From: DATFEN01 sp035691285
GTDB taxonomy: Bacteria > Acidobacteriota > Vicinamibacteria > Fen-336
Length of the DNA: 32,496 nt
NCBI GenBank assembly: GCA_035691285.1
Contig: DASSJI010000186.1
Location: forward strand, 1-32,496
Direction of reading: 5' to 3'
Position 1 is the first letter of the stretch. Every line of letters starts with the position of its first letter. A program made the position numbers and the translations under genes. Below, one piece after another: positions 17,343 to 24,158 of this stretch. Below the pieces are notes generated by a model. It saw nothing but the letters and a program-made list of their open reading frames with translations, ran no database searches and was not told the DNA's origin.

Positions 17343-18716
17343 CTACCGCACGTAGCCGAGGGCGCGCAGCTCGTCCTGGATCGAGTCGTCCGGGGCCGTG
17401 GGCGAGACGCGGCGCCCCTCCTCGCGGGCGCGTTCGAAGACCCGCAGCGCGGCCTGGCGCAGCGCCGCCGCGCGCTCCGGGGACCGGCGCAGCAGGTTCC
17501 TGCGCTCCAGGGGGTCGCTCCCCAGGTCGTAGAGCTCGTCGGGCCCGCGGGCGTTCTCGATGAACTTCCAGCCCTCGGCGTCCATGAGGCTGTACGTCTC
17601 GCCCTGCCCCGCGCCGCGACGCTCGGCGCCCAGACGGCGTTGGGCGAAGGCCTCTGCCGCGGAGAGCGGCCCTTCCCTTGGTTCGAGGCTGGGGCGCAGG
17701 GAGCGGCCGGGAACGTCGAAGCCCGGCTGGCTGAAGGGCGCTCCCACGAGGTCGAGCAGCGTGGGCACGATGTCGACGTGGCGCGCGAGGCCGCGCACGC
17801 GGCGTCCGGGCGGGAGGCCGGCCCGGTAGACGATCAGCGGGACGCGAAGCTGCTCCTCGTACAGCCGCGCGCCGTGACCTCCGTACGAATGGCTGCCGAG
17901 GCCCTCGCCGTGATCGGCCGTCACCAGGAAGAGCCCCTCGGCGAGCAGGCCGGCGCCGTGGGCCGCGTCGAACAGCCGGCCGACGGCGCGGTCGGCGAGA
18001 CGGATCTCGGCGTCGTAGGCGCCGTGCTCCCGCGCGAGCTCGAGGGCGTCCTTGTAGAAGCCAGGGGCCACCCCTCGGCGCTCGTGGGCCTCCCGCGCCA
18101 ACGCCTCGGCGTCGGCGCGGGTCGCGGGCCGGAACTGCGCGAGCAGCTCCTCCGGCGCGCGCTGCGGCACGTGAGGGTCGAAGAGGTGGACGAAGAGCAG
18201 GAAGCGGTCTCCGGGCCGTCTCGATCGCAGCCAGGCGATGGCACGGTCCACGACGACGTCGGCCTGGGCGTACTCCTGCCAGTCGCGGCCGCCGCCCTCG
18301 AAGCTCCGGAGGCCGCGGCTCACGGAGCGGAGGAACGCGACGGCGGAAAAGCCCGCGCTGTCGTAGCCGCGCTCGGCGACCAGCTCCGCGAGGGTTCGAT
18401 AGCTTCCCGCCGCGCCGGTCGGGAAGCCCATGCCGTTGCGCCGGACGCCGTGCTGCGACGGGTGGAGCCCGGTGAAGAGCGAAGCGTGGGCCGGACCCGT
18501 GTGGGAGCACGAGCTGTACGCGCGCTCGAAGAGCACGCCGCGGCGCGCCAGCCCGTCCAGGAACGGCGAGGTGCCTCTCGGGTAGCCGTAGCAGCCGAGG
18601 TGGTCCGCCCGGAGCGTGTCGATCGTCACCAGGACGATCGCGCGAGGCGGAGCGAGCCGTCCGGGCGCGCCGCACCCGGCGAGGAGCGCGGCGGCCAGGA
18701 GGAGCGACCGCTTCAG
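17343..18716 (-). CDS. Sulfatase/alkaline-phosphatase superfamily lipoprotein with Thr nucleophile
   Basis: About 457 aa. A lipoprotein signal (KRSLLLAAALLAGC, lipid Cys at 15) precedes the hydrolase domain: metal-binding TIDTLRADHLGCYGYPRG (D33), then SHTGPAHASLFTGLHPSQHG and VTADHGEGLGSHSYGGHG. The FGly position of sulfatases (C/S-x-P-x-R) reads T73-G-P-A-H, so the nucleophile is probably Thr and the arginine is absent. A phosphodiesterase or phosphoglycerol/phosphoethanolamine hydrolase or transferase is likelier than a classical sulfatase (inference). No ATG, GTG or TTG keeps the lipobox. A CTG at 18716 overlaps the DUF5989 stop as CTGA and is the best start. Confidence 0.8.
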   Translation of the reverse strand: MKRSLLLAAALLAGCGAPGRLAPPRAIVLVTIDTLRADHLGCYGYPRGTSPFLDGLARRGVLFERAYSSCSHTGPAHASLFTGLHPSQHGVRRNGMGFPTGAAGSYRTLAELVAERGYDSAGFSAVAFLRSVSRGLRSFEGGGRDWQEYAQADVVVDRAIAWLRSRRPGDRFLLFVHLFDPHVPQRAPEELLAQFRPATRADAEALAREAHERRGVAPGFYKDALELAREHGAYDAEIRLADRAVGRLFDAAHGAGLLAEGLFLVTADHGEGLGSHSYGGHGARLYEEQLRVPLIVYRAGLPPGRRVRGLARHVDIVPTLLDLVGAPFSQPGFDVPGRSLRPSLEPREGPLSAAEAFAQRRLGAERRGAGQGETYSLMDAEGWKFIENARGPDELYDLGSDPLERRNLLRRSPERAAALRQAALRVFERAREEGRRVSPTAPDDSIQDELRALGYVR

Positions 18717-18889
18717 AACAGCGTGTAGATGAACGGCGCGACCGCGGAGCCCTGTGTGAACACGACCAGCAGGCCCAGCAGCACGAGCATCACGATGATG
18801 GGCCCGAGCCACCACTTCTTGCGGACGCGCATGAACGCCCACAGCTCGCTCAGGATGCCGAGCTTCTCGCGTGTTCCTTCGAAACCCAT
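18713..18889 (-). CDS. DUF5989 small membrane protein
   Basis: A 58-aa protein. A short amphipathic start (GTREKLGILSELWAFMRVRKKWW) precedes one hydrophobic segment (GPIIVMLVLLGLLVVFTQG) and ends in VAPFIYTLF. This is the pattern of the DUF5989 family, often encoded beside NodU-type carbamoyltransferases and SxtJ-like proteins. The function is unknown. It follows the carbamoyltransferase gene by 33 nt, with GGAG 9 nt before the ATG. Its stop codon forms the CTGA overlap with the next gene. Confidence 0.8.
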   Translation of the reverse strand: MGFEGTREKLGILSELWAFMRVRKKWWLGPIIVMLVLLGLLVVFTQGSAVAPFIYTLF

Positions 18890-18922
18890 CGATCGTTCTC
18901 CGTGCCCTCGGCGGTGCGTCCC

Positions 18923-20665
18923 TCAGTCCAGCTCGAAGAGGGTGCGCCAGTCCACGTCCTCGCGGAGCGGGGGCTGCTCGCGCTTGTCGAGGAGGTAGTG
19001 TCCCATGGCGAGGTAGTCCATGTTCGTCCGCATGAAGCAGAGGTACGCGTCGTGGGGGGTGCACACGATCGGCTCGCCGCGGACGTTGAAGGACGTGTTG
19101 ATGATGACCGGCACGCCCGTGATCCTCTCGAACTCCTCGATCACCCCGTAGTAGAGCGGGCTCTGCTCGCGCGTGACGGTCTGCAGGCGCGCCGAGTTGT
19201 CCACGTGGGTGACGGACGGGATCGTGCGCCTGCCCTCGCGCACCTGGGCCACGAGGAGCATGTAAGGGCTCTCGCAGTCGATCTCGAACCAGTCGGAGGC
19301 CTTGTCCGCCAGCACCGAAGGGGCGAACGGCCGGAAGCCCTCGCGGAACTTGATCTTCATGTTGAGGGTGTCGCGCATCTTGGGGTCGCGAGGGTCCGCC
19401 AGGATCGAGCGGCCCCCCAGGGCGCGCGGTCCGAACTCCATGCGCCCCTGGTACCAGCCGATCACGTTGCCCTCGGACAGGAGCTTCGCCGTCCGCTGGG
19501 TCAGCTCCGCGTCCGAGACCGCTCGGTACTTCGCGCCCTGGCCGTCGAGGTACTCCTTGATCTCCGGGTCGGCGTAGGCCGGGCCGAGGTAGGCGTCGTT
19601 CCAGGCCGGCCCGCGCGGGTTCTTCCTCAGCGTGTTGTAGATCCAGTGGGCGACGCCCACGGCGCCGCCCGCGTCACCGGCCGCGGGCTGGACGAAGAGG
19701 TTCTTGAAGGGCGTCTCGCGGATCACGCGCCCGTTGGCCACGCAGTTGAGGGCGACGCCGCCCGCCATGCAGAGGTTCGAAAGGCCGGTCTCCTTCTGGA
19801 TGTAGCGGGTCATGGCGAGGACGACCTCCTCGCACACCTTCTGCACCGAGGCCGCGATGTCGAACTCGCGCTCGTTCATCCAGGTCTCGGGCTTGCGGGG
19901 CGGGCCGCCGAAGAACTCGTTGAAGGCGCCGTTCGTCATGGTCAGTCCGTAGTCGTACGAGAAGTACTTCATGTTGAGCTTGAAGGAGCCGTCCTCGTTG
20001 AGGCGGACCATCTCCTTCATGATCCGGTCATAGTGGACCGGCCTTCCGTACGGCGCGAGCCCCATCACCTTGTACTCGGCGCTGTTGACCTTGAAGCCGA
20101 GGTAGTACGTGAACGCGCTGTAGAGGAGGCCCAGGGAGTGGGGGAAGCGGATCTCCTTGAACAACGTGATGTCGCTGCCGCGGCCCACGCCGAAGCTGGC
20201 GGTCGCCCACTCGCCGACGCCGTCCACCGTCAGGATGGCCGACTCCTGGAACGGCGAGACCAGGAAGCACGAGGCCGCGTGGCTCATGTGGTGCTCGGCG
20301 AACAGGATCGGCCCCCGGTAGGGGTGGAGCTCCTTCCTGATGAGCGACGGCACCCAGAGCTTCTCCTTGACCCACACCGGCATTGCCTTGCGGAAGGAGG
20401 AGAACGAGCGCGGGAAGGTGGCCACGTAGGTGGACAGCATCCGCTCGAACTTCAGCAGCGGCTTGTCGTAGAAGCCCACCGCGTCCACGTCCTCCGGGCG
20501 CAGCCCGGCCTCCCGCAGCACGTACTTGACCGCTCGGGACGGGAAGCCCGAGTCGTGCTTCTTGCGCGAGAGACGCTCTTCCTGGCAGGCGGCCACGATC
20601 CGGCCGTCGCGGAGCAGGGCCGCCGCGGAGTCGTGATAGAAGCAGGACAGGCCGAGGACGTTCAT
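18923..20665 (-). CDS. NodU/CmcH-family carbamoyltransferase
   Basis: A 580-aa protein. The family transfers a carbamoyl group from carbamoyl phosphate, through carbamoyl-AMP, to a hydroxyl of an acceptor such as a sugar or antibiotic. The N-terminal Kae1-like domain shows GLSCFYHDSAAALLRDG (5-21), EERLSRKKHD (29-38), HHMSHAAS (125-132) and YKVMGLAPYG (199-207). The C-terminal YrdC-like domain shows GRMEFGPRALGGRSILADPR and KFREGFRPFAPSVL. Catalytic histidines appear present. The acceptor here is unknown. SxtJ and DUF5989 on either side suggest action at or near the membrane, possibly on a lipid or surface glycan (inference). One base separates it from the SxtJ stop. Confidence 0.92.
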   Translation of the reverse strand: MNVLGLSCFYHDSAAALLRDGRIVAACQEERLSRKKHDSGFPSRAVKYVLREAGLRPEDVDAVGFYDKPLLKFERMLSTYVATFPRSFSSFRKAMPVWVKEKLWVPSLIRKELHPYRGPILFAEHHMSHAASCFLVSPFQESAILTVDGVGEWATASFGVGRGSDITLFKEIRFPHSLGLLYSAFTYYLGFKVNSAEYKVMGLAPYGRPVHYDRIMKEMVRLNEDGSFKLNMKYFSYDYGLTMTNGAFNEFFGGPPRKPETWMNEREFDIAASVQKVCEEVVLAMTRYIQKETGLSNLCMAGGVALNCVANGRVIRETPFKNLFVQPAAGDAGGAVGVAHWIYNTLRKNPRGPAWNDAYLGPAYADPEIKEYLDGQGAKYRAVSDAELTQRTAKLLSEGNVIGWYQGRMEFGPRALGGRSILADPRDPKMRDTLNMKIKFREGFRPFAPSVLADKASDWFEIDCESPYMLLVAQVREGRRTIPSVTHVDNSARLQTVTREQSPLYYGVIEEFERITGVPVIINTSFNVRGEPIVCTPHDAYLCFMRTNMDYLAMGHYLLDKREQPPLREDVDWRTLFELD

Positions 20666-20666
20666 C

Positions 20667-21017
20667 TCAGAATTGGTGGCGCGCCGCGGCTTCGGCCCCC
20701 AGGGGATTGGGCTCGTGGGCGCGCCAGAAGCTGGGCTCCGGCGCGAGCGCGCGGTCCAGCGGGTCGTCGAGGAAGAGCTTCATGAACGCGGCCACCAGGG
20801 AGACCGAAACGAAGTAGACGATGGCGAGGATCACGCTGGTCCAGACGTGGCCCATGCCCTGGAAGAAGGCGGTCCACTTCCGGTAGGCGGCGGACTCAGG
20901 GGCCAGCCTCCGGAACAGCAGCTCGATTGTGACGACTGTCACCGCGAAGGCCAGCAAGGCCTTCGTGTGGGCGGGCCGGGCGGCGAACCAGGCCAGCGCT
21001 CCGTTCAGCACGTCCAC
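20667..21017 (-). CDS. SxtJ-like small membrane protein
   Basis: A 116-aa protein with two hydrophobic segments (KALLAFAVTVVTIELLFRRL, about 19-38, and VWTSVILAIVYFVSVSLVAA, about 58-77). A soluble C-terminal tail contains FLDDPLDRAL. This matches SxtJ-like proteins that accompany carbamoyltransferases, as in the saxitoxin cluster the name comes from; the function is not established. The GTG at 21017 has GAGAGGAG about 10 nt upstream. It is the first gene after the TTGACG/TATCAT promoter and probably heads a seven-gene transcript down to the protease. Confidence 0.75.
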   Translation of the reverse strand: MDVLNGALAWFAARPAHTKALLAFAVTVVTIELLFRRLAPESAAYRKWTAFFQGMGHVWTSVILAIVYFVSVSLVAAFMKLFLDDPLDRALAPEPSFWRAHEPNPLGAEAAARHQF

Positions 21018-21049
21018 GACGGGAAACTCCTCTCCCGGAACAAACTGTC

Positions 21050-21079
21050 ATGATACGGGCCCCGGCCGGCGCGCGTCAA
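21050..21079 (-). promoter_or_regulatory. Sigma70-type promoter of the carbamoyltransferase operon
   Basis: On the minus strand, TTGACG (21079-21074), an 18-bp spacer and TATCAT (21055-21050) form the best promoter in the window. Transcription would start near 21043, giving a leader of about 26 nt with a Shine-Dalgarno before the SxtJ-like start. It is divergent from the plus-strand TATAAT at 21130. Confidence 0.6.
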
Positions 21080-21129
21080 CGTCGACGCTCCCGTGCGCCG
21101 GCTCACGGTGGCCGCCCCGCCGGGCACCT

Positions 21130-21135
21130 TATAAT
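21130..21135 (+). promoter_or_regulatory. -10 element for the 461-aa protein gene
   Basis: A perfect TATAAT lies 14 nt before the ATG at 21150. The region 17-18 bp upstream (CGGTGG) does not resemble a -35. The leader would be only 7-9 nt, containing a weak GGAAG. Confidence 0.4.
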
Positions 21136-21149
21136 CGGCCTGGAAGACG

Positions 21150-22535
21150 ATGCCGCCCGTCCAGGAGCCCCCGCGAGGCGAGAAGACGGACTTCCTCCGC
21201 GGCCAGATGCGCCAGTGGATGGACCAGATGGTCGTGGCGGGGAAGACCGGCGATCTCTTCGAGCTCGAGATGTGGCTGCGGAGCTTCGAGCGCTTCTTCC
21301 GCATCCGCAACCAGCCCCTGTCCGAGCGCGAGACCAAGCAGCTCGCCCTGCGCAACTGGTCCGAGGAGCTGCGCCTCGTGGACCAGGTGCTGCTCCGCGT
21401 CGTCGGACTCTGCACGAGCCTGCTCACCGAGGAGCAGGTCAACCACGCCCGCTTCGACAAGTACGTCGAGGGCTTCCTCAAGAAGGACGACGTGGTGGAT
21501 CCCTACGTCGAGAAGCTGCTGCGCCAGACCACCCCCGAGGGGAGCCTGGTGCTGCTGCGGGAGTCCCTGGAGGACGCCCACGTCCTGCTCACGCAGCTCA
21601 CGCGCCTCTCCCGGATCCCGTACGCCACGTTCACGTCCGTTGGGAAGGTGATCTATCGGGAGATCCGCCGCAGCGACCTCCTCGCCCTGCTCATCGACAA
21701 GAAGTTCAAGCCGATCTACGACCGCATCTCGAACCCCTCGATCGCGGCGACGATCCGGGCGGTCGCGGATCCGCAGCGGCGCAAGCACGCGGCCAAGGTG
21801 TTCCTGGAGTTCTTCCGGCTGCTCCACTACCTCGAGTACGCCGATCCCGGCCGCACCCGCGAGGAGGAACTCAAGAGCACGCTCCTGGTCTTCGCCCTGG
21901 TCACGGCCGAGACCCGGAACCTGCTCTCGTACCTGGACAAGCGGGTGCTGCCGACCCTCGAGCCCGGCACGCCCCTCCACGACCTCTACGACTCCTTCGT
22001 GTACTGCATTCCGCTGGAGCTGAAGAAGGTCATCAACACCGAGCTCCTCGACATCTCGGCCTCCCGGCAGGCCGAGAGCATCAGGGCCAGGGTCGAGAAC
22101 AGCCACGGCATCCTCAAGGACTGCTTCCAGCAGTCCGTGGTGCAGCTCGCCCAGGCCTACGGCCCGGTGGACGGCGACAACATCTTCCTGGACTTCACCG
22201 CCAAGCTGGAGCAGTCGGTGCGGCTGCGCGACGGGCTCGCGGCCCTGATCAAGGCGCTCCGCGAGTTCCAGGCCGCCCGGGACGAGACCCAGGCGATCCG
22301 CATGAAGGAGGCGATCTCGAAGTTCTACGACACGAGCATGAAGTACCTCATGTACCGCGACTGGTCGGGCTTCGAGCTGTTCTTCATCGAGATCCTCAAG
22401 TGCACCAGCCTGCCGGCGCTGCAGCAGATCGCCCACCGCTTCGAGACGTTCCTGATGACCCTGTTCCGCGAGGTCCAGAAGCGGGCCATCCTGCAAGGCA
22501 TCCCCATGGCGCCCGAGCTGCAGGGGGTGGGATAG
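21150..22535 (+). CDS. Conserved-looking helical protein of unknown function
   Basis: A 461-aa protein that I do not recognise. It is rich in charged amphipathic helices with no signal peptide or membrane segment, so probably cytoplasmic. Notable stretches are FLRGQMRQWMDQMVV (near 16), MWLRSFERFFRIR, LVLLRESLEDAHVLLTQLTR, AAKVFLEFFRLLHYLEY and FELFFIEILKCTSLPALQQI. Codon use is like its neighbours and the frame is clean over its whole length, so it is a real gene. A separate promoter and the CNB-FHA fusion gene follow within 57 nt. That suggests a signalling role, possibly as a scaffold, but this is only context. Confidence 0.75.
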   Translation: MPPVQEPPRGEKTDFLRGQMRQWMDQMVVAGKTGDLFELEMWLRSFERFFRIRNQPLSERETKQLALRNWSEELRLVDQVLLRVVGLCTSLLTEEQVNHARFDKYVEGFLKKDDVVDPYVEKLLRQTTPEGSLVLLRESLEDAHVLLTQLTRLSRIPYATFTSVGKVIYREIRRSDLLALLIDKKFKPIYDRISNPSIAATIRAVADPQRRKHAAKVFLEFFRLLHYLEYADPGRTREEELKSTLLVFALVTAETRNLLSYLDKRVLPTLEPGTPLHDLYDSFVYCIPLELKKVINTELLDISASRQAESIRARVENSHGILKDCFQQSVVQLAQAYGPVDGDNIFLDFTAKLEQSVRLRDGLAALIKALREFQAARDETQAIRMKEAISKFYDTSMKYLMYRDWSGFELFFIEILKCTSLPALQQIAHRFETFLMTLFREVQKRAILQGIPMAPELQGVG

Positions 22536-22542
22536 GGGCTGA

Positions 22543-22572
22543 TTGCTGCCGGCGGTCGGCTCTTGCTAAACT
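22543..22572 (+). promoter_or_regulatory. Promoter of the CNB-FHA gene
   Basis: TTGCTG (22543-22548), an 18-bp spacer and TAAACT (22567-22572), preceded by a TTGC run, lie in the gap after the 461-aa gene. The start ATG is 20 nt downstream, giving a leader near 14 nt without a Shine-Dalgarno. Confidence 0.45.
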
Positions 22573-22592
22573 CCCGCCGCTCCCTCTCACGC

Positions 22593-23375
22593 ATGGCCGA
22601 CAAGGAAAAGAACCCCTTCGCGAAGTTCCTGACGCGCTTCCAGGCCGGCACCGTCCTCTTCCACGAGGGGGATGAGGGCGACGACATGTACATCGTCCAG
22701 TCGGGCCGCGTGGCCATCAAGAAGAAGGTCAAGGACGGCGAGGCCGTGCTCGCGACCATGGAGAAGGGCGACTTCTTCGGGGAGATGGCGATCCTGGAGC
22801 GGATGCCGCGCTCGGCCACGGCCGAGGTCGTCGAGGACGGCGACCTGATCGTGATCTCGAGCGAGGTGTTCGGGGACATGATCAAGGCCAACCCCGAGAT
22901 CGCCGTGCGCATGCTGCGGAAGTACTCGATCCGCCTGCGCGAGACGAACAAGCAGCTCGAGAACGTCATGGCCAGCGGCGGCGCCGCGGCCGCGGCCGCC
23001 GCCGAGGTGATCGCGCCCAAGGGGACGGCGGGCACGGTCCAGGCCGAGGCGATCGCCTACTTCGTGTCGCCCCAGAGCGGCAACGTCTTCCCGGTCTTCA
23101 AGTCCGACGCGCTCCTCGGCCGCTACGACTCCGTCACCGGCATGCATCCCGAGATCGACCTCACCGCCGAGGACCAGAGCCGCAACATCTCGCGCCGCCA
23201 CGCCCGGCTCGTGGTCAAGGACGGCCGCTTCTTCATCGCCGAGGAGATCGGCACGATGAACGGGACCTTCCTGAACGGCAAGAAGCTGGCGAACGGCGTG
23301 CTGACGCCCATCGCCGACGGCGACGAGCTGGTCCTGTGCCGCCTGCCGCTGACGTTCAAGATGTCGGTGAAGTAG
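22593..23375 (+). CDS. Cyclic-nucleotide-binding/FHA fusion protein
   Basis: A 260-aa cytoplasmic signalling protein. Residues about 8-125 form a CNB domain with an intact phosphate-binding cassette, FFGEMAILERMPRSATAEV (61-79, with E64 and R73-S74), so cAMP or cGMP binding is likely. A flexible Ala-rich linker (130-138) leads to an FHA domain (about 165-260) with LLGRYDS (R177), ISRRHA (S200, H203), MNGTFLNG (N223, N228), the residues that hold phosphothreonine. There is no DNA-binding helix-turn-helix, so it is not a CRP regulator. It would join cyclic-nucleotide and Ser/Thr-kinase signals. The ATG at 22593 is preferred over an upstream TTG at 22563 that overlaps the -10. Confidence 0.9.
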   Translation: MADKEKNPFAKFLTRFQAGTVLFHEGDEGDDMYIVQSGRVAIKKKVKDGEAVLATMEKGDFFGEMAILERMPRSATAEVVEDGDLIVISSEVFGDMIKANPEIAVRMLRKYSIRLRETNKQLENVMASGGAAAAAAAEVIAPKGTAGTVQAEAIAYFVSPQSGNVFPVFKSDALLGRYDSVTGMHPEIDLTAEDQSRNISRRHARLVVKDGRFFIAEEIGTMNGTFLNGKKLANGVLTPIADGDELVLCRLPLTFKMSVK

Positions 23376-23376
23376 C

Positions 23377-24153
23377 TCACGGCTTCGCGGCGTACTCCCA
23401 TTTCGCCTGGATGGCCCGGGCCTCCCCCGAGGCGACGAGGGAGTCGACGGCCGCTCGCACCCGCGCGGCGAGGGCGGCGTCGCTGCGTCTCACGCCGACG
23501 TGGTAGCCGAGCCGGTTCAAGGGCCGGCCCACCACGCGGAAGGCCGCGTCCCGCGCGACGAGCCAGCGCACGTAGAGTGAGTCGTAGATGACGGCGTCGA
23601 GGGCGCCGCTGCGCAGGTCCTGGAAGAGCTGCGTCTTGGTGCCGAGGACGAACTCCTCGCCGCGGCCCATCTCGGCCAGGGCCCTCGCGACGGAGGGGTC
23701 CGGGATGTGCCCGACACGCGCGCCGCCGAGGTCGGAGACGGCCTGGATGCGCCGGTCGTCCGAGCGCGCCACGACGAGGAGGCCCCACTCGCAGTACGGC
23801 GCCGAGGCCACGATCGCGGTCGGGGTGTCGGGCGTCGGCGTCCACGAGCTGATGATGAGGTCGCAGCGCCCGCCGCCCAGGGCGCGCTCCAGGCCGACCC
23901 AGGCGGTGGGCACCACGCGGGCCGAAGCCTCCAGGCGCCGGGCCAGGGCGGCCATCACGTCGACGTCGAGGCCGACGAGGCGGGCCCGGTCGCGGGCGCC
24001 GAGGGTCGGCGTCTTCGAGCGATCCACGATGTCCCACTCGTGTCCGGGCACGTAGGCCCACGGCGGGTCGCGCGTCTCCATGCAGACGCGCAGGGAGCTA
24101 CCGGCGCCGCCCGCCGGGAGCAGGCTCGCGACGAGGGCCAGGAGCGGCGCCAC
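23377..24153 (-). CDS. Family 3 (amino-acid-type) solute-binding protein
   Basis: About 258 aa from the GTG at 24153. A CTG at 24162, overlapping the ATPase stop as CTGA, would add three residues including an Arg and give a better signal peptide (MRPVAPLLALVASLLPAGG). The body fits periplasmic family 3 binding proteins: LRVCMETRDPPWAYV, ARLVGLDVDVMAALARRL, GRCDLIISSWTPTPDT, LFQDLRSGALDAVIYDSLY and LGYHVGVRRSDAALAARVRA. The ligand is unknown. No permease or ABC ATPase is present, so sensing or enzyme-like use is as likely as transport. Its stop lies 1 bp from the stop of the convergent CNB-FHA gene. Confidence 0.8.
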   Translation of the reverse strand: MAPLLALVASLLPAGGAGSSLRVCMETRDPPWAYVPGHEWDIVDRSKTPTLGARDRARLVGLDVDVMAALARRLEASARVVPTAWVGLERALGGGRCDLIISSWTPTPDTPTAIVASAPYCEWGLLVVARSDDRRIQAVSDLGGARVGHIPDPSVARALAEMGRGEEFVLGTKTQLFQDLRSGALDAVIYDSLYVRWLVARDAAFRVVGRPLNRLGYHVGVRRSDAALAARVRAAVDSLVASGEARAIQAKWEYAAKP

Positions 24154-24158
24154 GGGCC

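Noticed and set aside
17343..18716. Calling the lipoprotein a classical sulfatase
   Set aside because: The formylglycine signature is not present (T-G-P-A-H), and no maturase gene is nearby.
18902..20785. 627-codon plus-strand frame opposite the carbamoyltransferase
   Set aside because: A mirror of strong codon bias. The antisense strand encodes a complete, motif-bearing carbamoyltransferase.
21129..22496. 455-codon minus-strand frame opposite the 461-aa protein gene
   Set aside because: Biased composition with no domain. The plus strand has a promoter and helical, balanced composition.
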